From Siphonodentalium dalli (Eukaryota; Mollusca; Scaphopoda; Gadilida; Siphonodentaliidae): 64,000 nt of DNA. Below are positions 13,070-24,300 of this stretch, piece by piece. The notes under the pieces were generated by a model, which saw only the letters and a list, made by a program, of their open reading frames with translations, was not told where the DNA came from and did no database searches. The position numbers and the translations under genes were made by a program. The stretch's first letter is position 1. Each line of letters starts with the position of its first letter. The stretch lies in assembly GCA_032622095.1 (NCBI GenBank), contig CP136062.1, positions 57,612,420-57,676,419 of the forward strand. Direction: 5' to 3'.

Positions 13070-13560
13070 CTCATTTTAGGACTGACATTTGTGGAAATTA
13101 GCCATGTGACATCGTCCATTTGCACCAAAATAATAAACAAAGTCCAATAACTCTGCTGAAATAATCCGGCCGGACCTGGTTTACGAACTCGTTCTAGATA
13201 CTGGTCATGTGAACTCATATACCAAAAATCTTTGAAATACGTTGACATTTGTGGAAATGAGCCCTGTGACGTCGTCCATTTGCACAAAAAAAAATAAACA
13301 AACTCCAATGACTCTGCCGAAAATATCCGGCCGGATCTGGTTTGCGAACTCATTCTAGATACTGGTCATGTGAACTCATATACAAAAAATCTTTGAAATC
13401 CGTTGACATTTGTGGAAATGAGCCTTGCGACGTCGTCTATTTGTCCAATAACTCCGATAAAAAAAACTGGCCGGACCTGGCTTGCAAACTCATTCTAGGT
13501 AATGGTCAGGTGAACTCATATACCACAAATCTTTGAAATCCGTTGTTCAAGTTATGACTC
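13070..13560. repeat. Three-unit tandem repeat, about 140-160 bp
   Basis: Units share GACATTTGTGGAAATGAGCC, CTCATTCTAGATACTGGTCA and TGTGAACTCATATACCAAA. The same kind of unit occurs at 33850-34215. These degenerate repeats are the reason the ORFs here look similar to one another; none is a gene. Confidence 0.8.
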
Positions 13561-13564
13561 TTAC

Positions 13565-15358
13565 AAATTCGGCACGGATGGACAGACGGATGGAACCCAT
13601 TCCTATATCCTAAGTATGCAGTGAATTCCATGTTCTTATAGTCATTTATGAGAAATTTCAATTCTTGCAGATCACTGATTGGAGATGGCTCCATATCCAA
13701 AATTAAAGGTACATGTATGTTAATATTCTAATCTTGTGCAAAGTTTCATGCTTTACAATAGTCACCAATTGAACTATTGCCTTGAAAATTGGACTTATCT
13801 ACTCCATTATATTCTTTTTTGAGGACATTTCGGCTTCTCAGATTTGGGTTCCCATACAAGTAATTGGTGTAAAAACAGCCCTGTATAATTCCCTGTTAAA
13901 CATTTATCAGTTGTTAACAAGTATTATCAATCAAATTATAATTGCATCATAATACTTCAGCCTCGGTAAGTATTGACCGTTAAGACTTTATATTGGACAT
14001 TATTAGTGAGCCATTTTACCCATAATTCTGTCTATTACTGTAGTTGGTAGCAGAACAATATTGTTTGCTGCCTTTATGAAATCACCCTAGTTACAACAGG
14101 TTACACATCAGAGCCATCAGCACTAAGTAATGTGACATAGTGCATACCATGCAATAAGTGACACACTTTTTGAGCAAACCACGAAAATCCACATTGGTTT
14201 CAGAGTAAAATTTTGATCACAACTGTATCCAACACGCCTTGTCTGACAACATTCAAATTCTGTACAAAATGCCACAGACTCATTACGCGCACGCCAGGTG
14301 CATACTGTCCTAGAGATCCTAGATAGCTGTGGGCGCTGACATTAACATGGGTGTTTTATTTATAGAATGGAAATTTTGAGATGATTAAAAGTCGAAACTG
14401 CGAGTCGGAGGCAGAGTCCGGTAAAAGGTGTAGTTGGGAATTTCAATTTCGTTTATTGTCGTTAATTAACGTTATGTCAATAATGCTGATTTTTGGCTTG
14501 TGATAAGTTATGTCAATTACAAATAAAAGAAATGAAAAAGATAATTTGTAAGTCTTATATTTCAACTTTTATAGATATTTTTCGTTCTGCAGTCCACTGA
14601 TGGTTGTGGTCGGAGACGGTCGAGGTGTCCACCGGTTAGTTAATTAGGTGCTGGTTGTTATTGTTATTTTAATGGAATTTTGAGTTGGTCATTCGCGAAA
14701 CCAATATATTTGATATTCTATAATAATAATCATGGGTATATAATATATGTTCTTGAGCGCGTTACCATTTCTGACTATAGTTTTCTTGTACTTACTGTGT
14801 ATTTGAATTTTCAAAACTCATAATCCATGGTAATTGCAACATTTAACAAATTATATAATCAATAAATGCTTGTAAACTTCGGGGAAAAAAAACACCTTAA
14901 AAGTGGGGTTAAAGTGAAAATTCAGCGTGGCTCCAAAAGTCCACATCTAATATCAATAAGTATCTGAATATGTAAATATGTGAACAATTTCATGCTTTAG
15001 TCACAAAGTGAACAATTTTGATACTAATCTACCCCACTAGATCTGCGACGGTATAGTTTGTCAGCCACCATATGTACAAGGTGAAAAACAAAACCGTTCA
15101 TTATTCGGTACCAGTCATCATATGCGTATAACTTTTTGACTGAAATGCATGGGCTGTGTAGAAATGTCAACATACATTATCATAACTTTTGTTTATACAC
15201 TTTAACGATTTAAATTAGATAAGCTGTACATATGTACCTTGTTTATGACTACATTTACAGGAGATTATAATTTTATCTAATGAAAATTGTTAACATGCAT
15301 AAATAAACGGTAGTAAAGTTAACAATGACGTTTTAGATAGTTTTGATCCCGAAGTAAT
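13565..15358. other. Non-coding stretch
   Basis: No long frame, repeat or RNA seen; A+T-rich with short homopolymers. Confidence 0.6.
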
Positions 15359-15360
15359 TA

Positions 15361-15502
15361 CAGTAATGCCCTATTAATGGACTCCATAACTCTCACTGAG
15401 AGCTTTCCGATGAATGGCAACAAGCCATATTTCTGACTAAATCCTGAAAAATTACCCATAATTCTGCTGTGGTAATGGAGTCCATTAATTAGGGCATTAC
15501 TG
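15361..15502. mobile_element. Palindromic TA element (CAGTAATGC family)
   Basis: 142 bp, flanked by TA on both sides, ends CAGTAATGCCCTATTAATGG and its inverse. An internal deletion removed most of the left arm. The family is a Tc1/mariner-type miniature element by its TA target and short CAGTAATG ends. Confidence 0.85.
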
Positions 15503-15504
15503 TA

Positions 15505-16525
15505 TCCCAATGAATGTACTTATATTTTTTAATTAGTTGAATTATGAATGAAATATACATAGAAATCACCCTGAGTAATTCAGTAAGAATACTTTAAAGT
15601 GGTCTGATGATATATTGGACAGTCCTCTTTGAAATATGACAGAAATAGCAATTGATATAGGCCCCCATCTGCAGAAGGTATATTTTAATTCAATAGACCT
15701 AAGATTAGAAGAATCAATATTTGTCATCAAATAAAAATGATCAGCAGAGTCTCGTCATGCAGACAGCAAAATTTGAAGTTCATATCGAATTAAAAATGTA
15801 GCGAAAAAATCGCAAGCGAAGACAGAGAGTAGCGTGTTATCGGACCTGAACAAGTGTCAATTTCCATGTGGATATTCAGGAGATAGACACAGCTGTTATT
15901 GGAATATGAACTTTCTTTCAGTAAATAACGAGCTTTCAATATCATATAGTTCATAAAATGTTTAATTTGATGTGAGTATTAGCATTTAATAGCATGTACA
16001 GTAATTTATCACATGATACACCAACGGGGAAACCGTCACAACTTTAGACTCCAGCTTCAGTGAGCTCTCCGAGTCCACAGTTATTCTATAATGGTAGTAT
16101 TACTTTCAGTAGTCATCACTAGTCTATAACCTTTCTCATGTTGGTTCTCTTCATAAAATGGCAGACAAAAACTTTTTTACCAGAACTCCACTGGAGCATC
16201 GCACTGTAGCATTTTTCAGACGCCAACAATTTCTCATGTCGCAGTTCAACACCCCCCCCCCACCCCCCTCAGTGAACTCCGCTAAATTCCCACACAAGAT
16301 ATATATTCTATTATAAAAAGATGATGTGAGGATATTGAAGTTAACGTAAGCTGGAATGACTTCTTCCTCAGAGATCGATACAAGAAATAAATTGGATACA
16401 CCTTAAGACTTGTTCTAATTTTAATATCAAAATGATATGAAAATTGTGACATTAAAGACTGTGATATTAAAATTAAAACAAGGTGTATCCAACTTATTTC
16501 TTGCAACCATCAGAACAGGCTTGTA
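15505..16525. other. Non-coding stretch
   Basis: Holds a short poly-C run (16253-16268) and a small inverted repeat (GGATACACCTTAAGACTTGT at 16395 against its inverse at 16470). No gene. Confidence 0.55.
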
Positions 16526-16529
16526 TTAA

Positions 16530-16919
16530 CCCTTTACCCAACAAACCGGCCAAATAAAGCTTCAACAGCCTAAAATATCTTCGGTCTGTCTCAATAGAAC
16601 CATACAAATATGGATATCATTGGAACCGGCTCCTTGACCACATTGTGATAGTTACAGTTATGCCCTGTGCCAATGCATTCTCTTATATATGCGAGTCGAC
16701 CATAGGTCGCCTCGCATATATAAGAGAATGCATTGGCCTAAAAAAAATCTGTTTTTAACACTTTTTACCATTTTTTCTTACATTCTTTAATTAATTAACA
16801 ATTTTATAATTTTTAATGTGTTAAGCCAATGCATTCTCTTATATATGCGAGGCGACCTATGGTCGACTCGCATATATAAGAGAATGCATTGGCACAGGGC
16901 CCTTCTGTTGGGTAAAGGG
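16530..16919. mobile_element. TTAA miniature element, family A
   Basis: 390 bp, ends CCCTTTACCCAACA and TGTTGGGTAAAGGG with TTAA flanks at 16526-16529 and 16920-16923. Two AATGCATTCTCTTATATATG palindromes inside. Confidence 0.85.
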
Positions 16920-16983
16920 TTAATACAATCATTCATCAGTGATATATAGGGAGAATCAACTGCTCTGATTACCAGGATATTAA

Positions 16984-17278
16984 CCCTTTGATGATGGGAG
17001 CTGCGCTAGCGCAACATTAAAGACCCTATGCCAATGCATTCTCTTATATATGCGAGTCAACTTATATTCTTTAACAATTTTATCATATTTAGAATTTTTT
17101 CTTACATTCTTTTTTAGAATTTTTTCTTACATTCTTTAACAATAAGAAATAATATAAAATTGGTTAGGCCAATGGATTCTCTTATATATGCAAGGCGACC
17201 TATGGTCAACTTGCATATATAAGAAAATGCATTGGCAGGGTTTTCGCAAAAATTCAGGAAGCTCCCGTCATGAAAGGG
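16984..17278. mobile_element. TTAA miniature element, family B
   Basis: Left TTAA-CCCTTTGATGATGGGAGC; right GCTCCCGTCATGAAAGGG without the second TTAA. The interior has the AATGCATTCTCTTATATATG palindrome. It lies 61 bp from a family A copy. Confidence 0.7.
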
Positions 17279-17635
17279 CAAAGTGGGTCCCTTCCTGACA
17301 GTGCAAAATGGATTTTCCCAGAGCAGGAAATTTGATAGTGGGACCAAGAAATTTGAAGTGGTGGAGTGCAATTGAAAACTGAAAATATATTTGGGAACTC
17401 ATGCAATTTCCAGTGTAGATACAGGAATTATCTGAGACAATTATAGAAGCTGGTTTTATTTATATAATATGGATTCCACTGAATATTAACAGATAAATTC
17501 TTCCTGAAAGCAAATACATGCAATTTTGATAAAAGCCTGACATTTTAGTTTTTAAATCTTTAATATATGAGATAATAGCCTACAAAACTACTTTTTGAAG
17601 GACACGAAATTTCAGGTAATACAATTTCAAGTTAA

Positions 17636-17817
17636 CCCTTTCTTTACTAAATAGTCATTGACACAGATCAACTAACAAATAATGACTTGTGCCAATGGTT
17701 AGAGAGTACTTGCGGGGGGTTAACCCCAGGATTCTCAAAAGGGTCGATACCGTATCATCATTTTGAACATTTCCTATGGGATAACTACTCGTCAATGATG
17801 GTTTCATATAGAAAGGG
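17636..17817. mobile_element. TTAA miniature element, family E
   Basis: 182 bp from CCCTTTCTTTACTAAATAG to TATAGAAAGGG, flanked by TTAA at 17632-17635 and 17818-17821. Confidence 0.7.
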
Positions 17818-17864
17818 TTAATAATGAAAACAATAAAAAACTGAATCTTTTCATGCAGATCACT

Positions 17865-18092
17865 CTTGTCGGCTGAGCATCCCCATATTCAGGGATGATG
17901 CCCACCCACCCTTACGAGATGGTCAAAGTGCCCATCGGACGTCAGTCCCCGCAAGATTCGGCAGGCATGTAATCAGTCAGTCAGGACCACTTGTCCTCCT
18001 CAGGGTGCAAACTCATGACGTCCGATGGGCACTTTGACCGTCTCGTAAGGGTGTGCATCATTCCCGAATAATGGGGATGCCCAGCCGACAAG
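17865..18092. mobile_element. 228-bp foldback element (CTTGTCGGCTG ends)
   Basis: Arms CTTGTCGGCTGAGCATCCCC and its inverse, continuing through CCTTACGAGATGGTCAAAGT, around a loop with AGTCAGTCAGGACC. No clear target duplication. It sits between family E and family B TTAA elements. Confidence 0.7.
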
Positions 18093-18144
18093 AAAAAACT
18101 CTAACTTTTCATGTTCTTCTTCAAACATAGTAATAATGGTTTAA

Positions 18145-18389
18145 CCATTTCATGACGGGAGCATTCATGGTGCAGCATTAAAGATCATGTGCCATGCATT
18201 CTCTTATATATGCGAGTCTCCCATAGGGACAATGTACAGGCTGACAAGGTCAAAATATTAATTGTTAGGCCAATGTATTCTTCTATATATGGGAGACTCG
18301 CATGTATAAGAGCATGCATTGGCATGTATAAGAGCATGCATTGGCACAGGGTTTTCGCAAAATTTCAGGAAGCTGCAGTCATGAAAGGG
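18145..18389. mobile_element. TTAA miniature element, family B
   Basis: 245 bp from CCATTTCATGACGGGAGC to CAGTCATGAAAGGG, flanked by TTAA. The interior palindrome uses a GAGTCTCCCATAGGG centre in place of GTCGAC. Confidence 0.78.
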
Positions 18390-18394
18390 TTAAC

Positions 18395-19378
18395 AAACTT
18401 GGTATGATTTTTCAGTTATACGGACTGCGATCACCTTCTGTAGCTTTAAGGATATCGCATCTAAATCTCAAGCTATTTCATCAAAATAGGTTTGTCATGA
18501 TTAACTCAGGTCAATGATTGGCCAGTCTTCATGATTTATCGCCTGAAATTTCATGCCTTGGTTATAATATGGAAATGGTGTGCTTTTATTTACTTGACCT
18601 AATGCCAAATAAATCACAAATATGTGTTCCCAGGCACCTCCCTCGTCTCTGAAAATTCTTTCAAAAAGCCTCATAAAATATTTTTTCTCTCAATATTTTC
18701 TGTTAGTGGATAGTGGATAGTGGATTTGAACAACACAAAAGATTTTGTTTTTGGGATTATGTTTTTCAGATTTTTAGAAAATAATAAAAATAAATAGCTT
18801 ACCTCAAAATTGAGGTTTAATTGCCTGAGAACAGATATTTTAGGCTAAAGACAAATTATGTGTGGTTTGGGTTTCTCTACTGACCAGGGTTCGAGCTGCC
18901 ACTGCCAATGGCAAAAAAAATTAAATTTGCCAAATTAAATTTTGGCAAGTGGGTGTTTAAATTTTGAAAGTTGCTAACAAACTGACACAATTGACAAAAC
19001 CGACATTTGTAGATGCATGAACAGTTAATCAACTGTGGTTAAAATATAAGTTATGTAAAGTTTGTTTGCAATGACGCTGTAATTTGTAACATGCTGTCCA
19101 AATAAGCTTATGTCACTTTTCACGCAACAGCAAAAAATTAATTATAAAATTGTTTTTACAATATACATGCTCTTAGTCCATTCGGGTCATGGAGGTCGTG
19201 TATGTAGTTATTGTAACAAGGTATATTAATGGCGACATTCTATTCCACATATCTATGATGGTCTCTGTTGACAATAGGTTAAACAACAACAGGTTAAGCA
19301 GCTGAATGTGAATGGCAACGGATGATGGCTCTTTGAAATAAACAACAGATACTTGTAATTTTATAACTATGTAGCATT
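18395..19378. other. Non-coding stretch, possible hAT end
   Basis: The CCAGGGTTCGAGCTGCCACT sequence near 18887 resembles a hAT terminus, but no partner end was found. Otherwise featureless. Confidence 0.4.
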
Positions 19379-19383
19379 ATTAA

Positions 19384-19814
19384 CCCTTTACCCAACAGAA
19401 CGGCCCTGTGCCAATGCATTCTCTTATATATGCGAGTCGACCATAGGTCGCCTCGCATATATAAGAGAATGCATTGGCTTAACACATATTAAAAATGATA
19501 AAATTGTCAAAGAATGTAGGAAAATATTATAAAAATTGTTAAAAAATGTAAGAAAAAATTATAAAATTGTTAAAGAATGTAAGAAAAAATGGTAAATTTT
19601 TTTTTTTTTTAGGCCAATGCATTCTCTTATATATGCGAGGCGACCTATGGTCGACTCGCATATATAAGAGAATGCATTGGCACAGGGCAAAACTGTAACC
19701 ATCACAATGTGGTCAATGAACCGGTTATTGAACCGGTTATTGAGACAGACGGAAGATATTTTAGGCTGTTGAAGCTTTATTTGGGCGTTTTTGGCCGGTT
19801 TGTTGGGTAAAGGG
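19384..19814. mobile_element. TTAA miniature element, family A, reversed
   Basis: 431 bp with TTAA flanks. Its interior order is inverted relative to 16530-16919: the AATATCTTCGGTCTGTCTC-type block lies at the right end on the other strand. Confidence 0.82.
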
Positions 19815-19871
19815 TTAAACGTAGATTCCAAGTGTCATTTAGAGATGAGATTTATTACACCATTACTTTAA

Positions 19872-20303
19872 AGATGCATAATCCGACATAACGCTCACAA
19901 ATTTCTACTTCTTTGGCTTCGGGGGTAAATAATATTGGATTCGAGTCGAGGAACCCCGACCCATCAAAGCCGAGAGTGATCAGATATCTATTTTTGAAAT
20001 TTGTTATTTCTCAAAATGATTATTTATTTGTGGCCCAGAAAAGAGCCGTCAAATCGATGGTCTCGGACAAAATTACAGATGAAGATAGATAAATCTAAAA
20101 TCAAGTGGTAATACGGCCAAATTTCGTGATACTCAAATTTAAATACGGCCATATGTTGTTGAACAAAATGTTGATAAATAACACGTTTAAGGGAAATTTT
20201 ATACCATAGTTTACAGCGGTTAGCATTATTTTGTTGTAATTAATCAATTCTGAAATCTTGTTGTTGTAACTTGATGATATGGGAACCGTCGGATTGAGTA
20301 CCT
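19872..20303. mobile_element. TTAA-flanked miniature element (GTACTCAATCC ends), second copy
   Basis: The right end GTCGGATTGAGTACCT-TTAA is well kept. The left end AGATGCATAATCCGACATAA is diverged. The interior shares the ATTCGAGTCGAGGAACC block with 2308-2778. Confidence 0.65.
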
Positions 20304-20346
20304 TTAATGTATAATAATAATAATACTAACTTGTCAAAAGCATTTA

Positions 20347-20672
20347 TTTTGTGTGTATATGTGGATACATTTATTTTGTGTGTATATGTGGATACATTTA
20401 TTTTGTGTGTATATGTGGATACATTTATTTTGTGTGTATATGTGGATACATTTATTTTGTGTGTATATGTGGATACATTTATTTTGTGTGTATATGTGGA
20501 TACATTTTATTTTGTGTGTATATGTGGATAAATTTATTTTGTGTGTATATGTGGATACATTTATTTTGTGTGTATATGTGGATACAATTATTTTGTGTGT
20601 ATATGTGGATAAATTTATTTTGTGTGTATATGTGGATACATTTATTTTGTGTATATATGTGGATACATTTTA
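20347..20672 (-). promoter_or_regulatory. Candidate polyadenylation region: minisatellite with repeated AATAAA
   Basis: A 27-bp unit (plus-strand TTTATTTTGTGTGTATATGT and seven more bases) occurs about 12 times. On the minus strand each unit reads AAAATAAA, so a transcript of the receptor gene would carry about twelve AATAAA hexamers, the first about 400 nt past the stop. A nearer ATTAAA variant lies about 75 nt past the stop, inside a TTAA element. Use of these signals is inference. The ORFs across the array are artefacts of the repeat. Confidence 0.4.
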
Positions 20673-20853
20673 TCTTCAATAATCTTATCCTCAATTAGAC
20701 TCTCAATTCAATTTAAAAAACAAGCCCTTTTGGAATTTGTAAAAAAAATTAATTGGACAAAACTTTTGGCGTAAGAATATTTGGTAAATTATCAACCCTT
20801 CTACTGATCGGAGTCTGACCATATACCAGATATTTGACTTTCTTTGGCCTTAA

Positions 20854-21014
20854 CTTTTTCATGACTGGAGCTTCCGGAAATTTTGAGAAAACCCTGTCCC
20901 AATGTATTCTCTTACATATGCGAGGCTCCCTATATGGGAGACTTGCATATCTAAGAGAATGCACTGGCACACAATCTTTAATGCTGCACCAGCGCAACTC
21001 CCGTCATGAAAGGG
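20854..21014. mobile_element. TTAA miniature element, family B, just downstream of the stop codon
   Basis: 161 bp from CTTTTTCATGACTGGAGC to GTCATGAAAGGG between TTAA tetramers. It starts 30 bp past the receptor stop codon, so it would form part of the 3' UTR and supply an ATTAAA hexamer. Confidence 0.75.
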
Positions 21015-21044
21015 TTAACATAATAATATTAATAATTAATGAAA

Positions 21045-21318
21045 TTAACAATCGGATTCGACGTTTAATTTTGATACGCCACCAGCATTGTTTCTTCGTG
21101 CTGTGGGACCAGTCACAGGTATGCCATTGAGATTTCTTGGAGACATTGGTGGATTACTGAGTCTTCTTGACAAGGCATCAGCGGCTGCTGAAGATTTGTA
21201 TTCTTCTTTAAGAAGTTCTTCTTCAAACAGAGAGAGCTCGACCGCTGTGATGGATGCTCGACTGGCAATGCCCGTCGTTCTGCTACCGATAGAGGTAGTC
21301 GACATCGTAGAATCCCTC
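21045..21318 (-). CDS. Exon 15: C-terminal cytoplasmic tail and stop
   Basis: 274 nt; acceptor TTCTATTACAG/GAGGG in phase 2, ending in TAA at 21047-21045. Residues 2378-2468. It is Ser/Thr-rich with an acidic-hydrophobic helix (VELSLFEEELLKEEY), then SRRLSNPPMSP (2428-2437), which holds a possible basophilic-kinase site and a proline-directed site. The last residues are LNVESDC. Confidence 0.88.
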
Positions 21319-24300
21319 CTGTAATAGAATTTGATTTATTTATTAAGGGCCCACTTAATTTTCGAATCCCCAGATTACATTATTATAAAATATAGCCCAT
21401 ATTATATACCATTGAAAGAGGAAGCTCCAAAACATTGTATTTTCAACTTATTAGATGTAATAAACTGTGAACATGTTGTTTTTGTTGAGATACTGACATC
21501 TGTACTGCGCTCAAGTTTCTGCAGTCTATTATTTTCAATGGAAGTGGAATAATTCTATATATTTAGATATAGAGTTATTCCAGTTCCATTAAAATTAAAC
21601 TATAGTTTAAATTCTGTTGCATTCTGGGAGCCATAATGGGGGAAATGTTTTTATGATTTCAGCTATTTTCTATTACTGTACTCTAACTGCACCTTCTGAG
21701 ACACAGACATTCCAAATGGTGATGAATTATAGAATTTTAATCATATTTTATGGCATAGATTGTTATTAAAACCGTATATCATGTCCTTATAAAAAAAATA
21801 ATCGGTGACCTGAAAATTGAATGGGCCTTTAATGAAAATATCCTCTATAACATATCCAAAATCCGCTTTGAGCATATTTTTGTAATTCAAGATGGCGTCC
21901 AAGATGGCTAACATTTTCTGTTGTGTAAGTCAGTTGCATCCAAGATGGCTAACATTTTCTGTTAAGTCAATTTGATGCAATTATTGTGAAAAATCTTGTC
22001 ATATGTATCCATATGCCTACATGTTTGTGAAGCTAAGACATACCAGTAACATCATATTTTTATGCCAAAATTGGAACTCCGCTTCCAAGAAGTGGAAAAT
22101 GTTATGTTTTTTGCTGAAATTTTAAGATAAGTTTCTGCTGTTTGGAACTGGTTGAAAATTATGATTTTATTTTGTATTTAACTGATTATCGGAGCAATGA
22201 AATATGCCATTAATGTTCCGATCACTCAAAAATTTGATTTTACAGAGAGCCATATAACATTTCACAAAAAATCACATTGGGATTCTAGTAATATTTCTAG
22301 GGTTGCCTCGACTATGAGTTTTTAGAATCGACTGATCGGCTGTTATAACCGGCAGTTAGTCGATTAATCATTCATATATGTGGCCTATATTACACACAGG
22401 TAAACAAGTGATAAAGGCAAAATTACAATGACTACTTTACATCCAGTCTGAACCCAGTTATAAACTGTCAGTCAGCAGGCTTGTTATTCTGAGGCCCCTG
22501 CCCGGCCACCTAAATTCAAATTAGCGAGTCAGTAAACTCCCTCCGCATCACTATTCCCGCTGACAAAATATTTTTATAATATCTGTCCAGTCAATCAATT
22601 GAAGTGAAGTGGGGAAGGTTGGTTGGTAAATCCCTTAGTAGTTGGGGTAGATGGCCTAAGTATTCTCAGTTTCCTCACATTCACATCAGATAAAGGATTG
22701 GTATATCCTTAATAAATTGTGAGATGATTCACAAATACATATAATTTATTTGTATAACTCTAATTAAATGGTAACTAATCACTGATCAATTCAATAACAC
22801 GTTTCATGTCAACCCATGTATTTATTACCACCAAAGTGAAAGTCCAAGTCCGAATTCCTATCAATATCAACTCTGCACCAAGATACTTTGATAGCAACAC
22901 TAATATGTAAACACCGTGTATGTTATGATCAACTTAGGCGTTGAAAGTTAACCCTTTACCCAACAAACCGGCCAAAACCGGCCAAATAAAGCTTCAACAG
23001 CCTAAAATATCTTCGGTCTGTCTCAATAGAACCATACAAATATGGATATCATTGGAACCGGCTCCTTGACCACATTGTGATAGTTACAGTTATGCCCTGT
23101 GCCAATGCATTCTCTTATATATGCGAGTCGACCATAGGTCGCCTCGCATATATAAGAGAATGCATTGGCCTAAACAAAATCTTTTTTTAACACTTTTTAC
23201 CATTTTTTCTTACATTCTTTAACAATTTTATAATTTTTAATGTGTTAAGCCAATGCATTCTCTTATATATGCGAGGCGACCTATGGTCGACTCGCATATA
23301 TAAGAGAATGCATTGGCACAGGGCCCTTCTGTTGGGTAAAGGGTTAATAGCTTCATCAATGCAATGACATCTTCATCCTGAGTGTAAGACCAAATCAAGT
23401 TGAAGTTCCGACGATTTACACCAAACAATGAATAAAGTGCAATTATGAAGAATATGCATAAATGTAAACAATGACATTAAAATTGCAGGTGCACAGGTTC
23501 CCATGTGGTTGATGTCTTTGCAAAGTTAAACAAAAAGAGATTCATAAACAACTGAGAAAAACTCCGGACAAAATTGTGTCGACGATTGAAAATATTCTAA
23601 GTCAAGAAGGCCAATAACTCTGCGAAAATAAGTCTGACCAACATTAAAATCGCAGGTTCACATGTTCCCATGGTGGTTGATGTCTGTGCCAAATGCAGGT
23701 GCACAGGTTCCCATGTTACTAAATAGCTGTGCCAAGTTTTTAAAAAAAATTGAACAAAAAATGTAAGAATAAAAGCTCGGACAAAGGTATACCCCTGTAT
23801 TGAACATTTTCTAAGTCGGAAAAGGGGGATAACTCCACAAAAAAAAAAAACAGACCTCATAAATGCAGGTGCACAAGTTCCCAAGGTACAAATAAATTGA
23901 CCAAAAAATGTAGGAATAAAAGCTCAGATAAAGGTATACTCCTCTATTGAAAATGTTCTCTCGAAAAAGGGGGATAACTCCACAAAAAAAAAAAGTTGAA
24001 CAGACCTCATAACAGCAAGTGCGCAGGTTCCCATGTGGTTGATGCATGTATGTGCCAAGTTTCACGGAAAAATGATTAAAAAATGACTGAGAAAAACTCC
24101 GGACAAATTTGTGTCCACGGACGGACGGACGAGCTGATTCCGGTGTACCACCCCCCCCCCCCACAACTAAGCGGTTGCATGGCACGCTGCGACAATATTT
24201 ACCATTTTCCATATTTTGGCAGCCATTTTGAGCCAAAGTGGCAATTTTGGTACCATTGAGTTGGAATATCCATCTGGGGACCTCATTCTGCAAATGGATG

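Noticed and set aside
20307-20698. ORFs of 71-115 codons with periodic CVYVDTFIL or FCVYMWIH peptides
   Set aside because: All frames of the 27-bp minisatellite are open because the unit length is divisible by three and lacks stops; not a gene.
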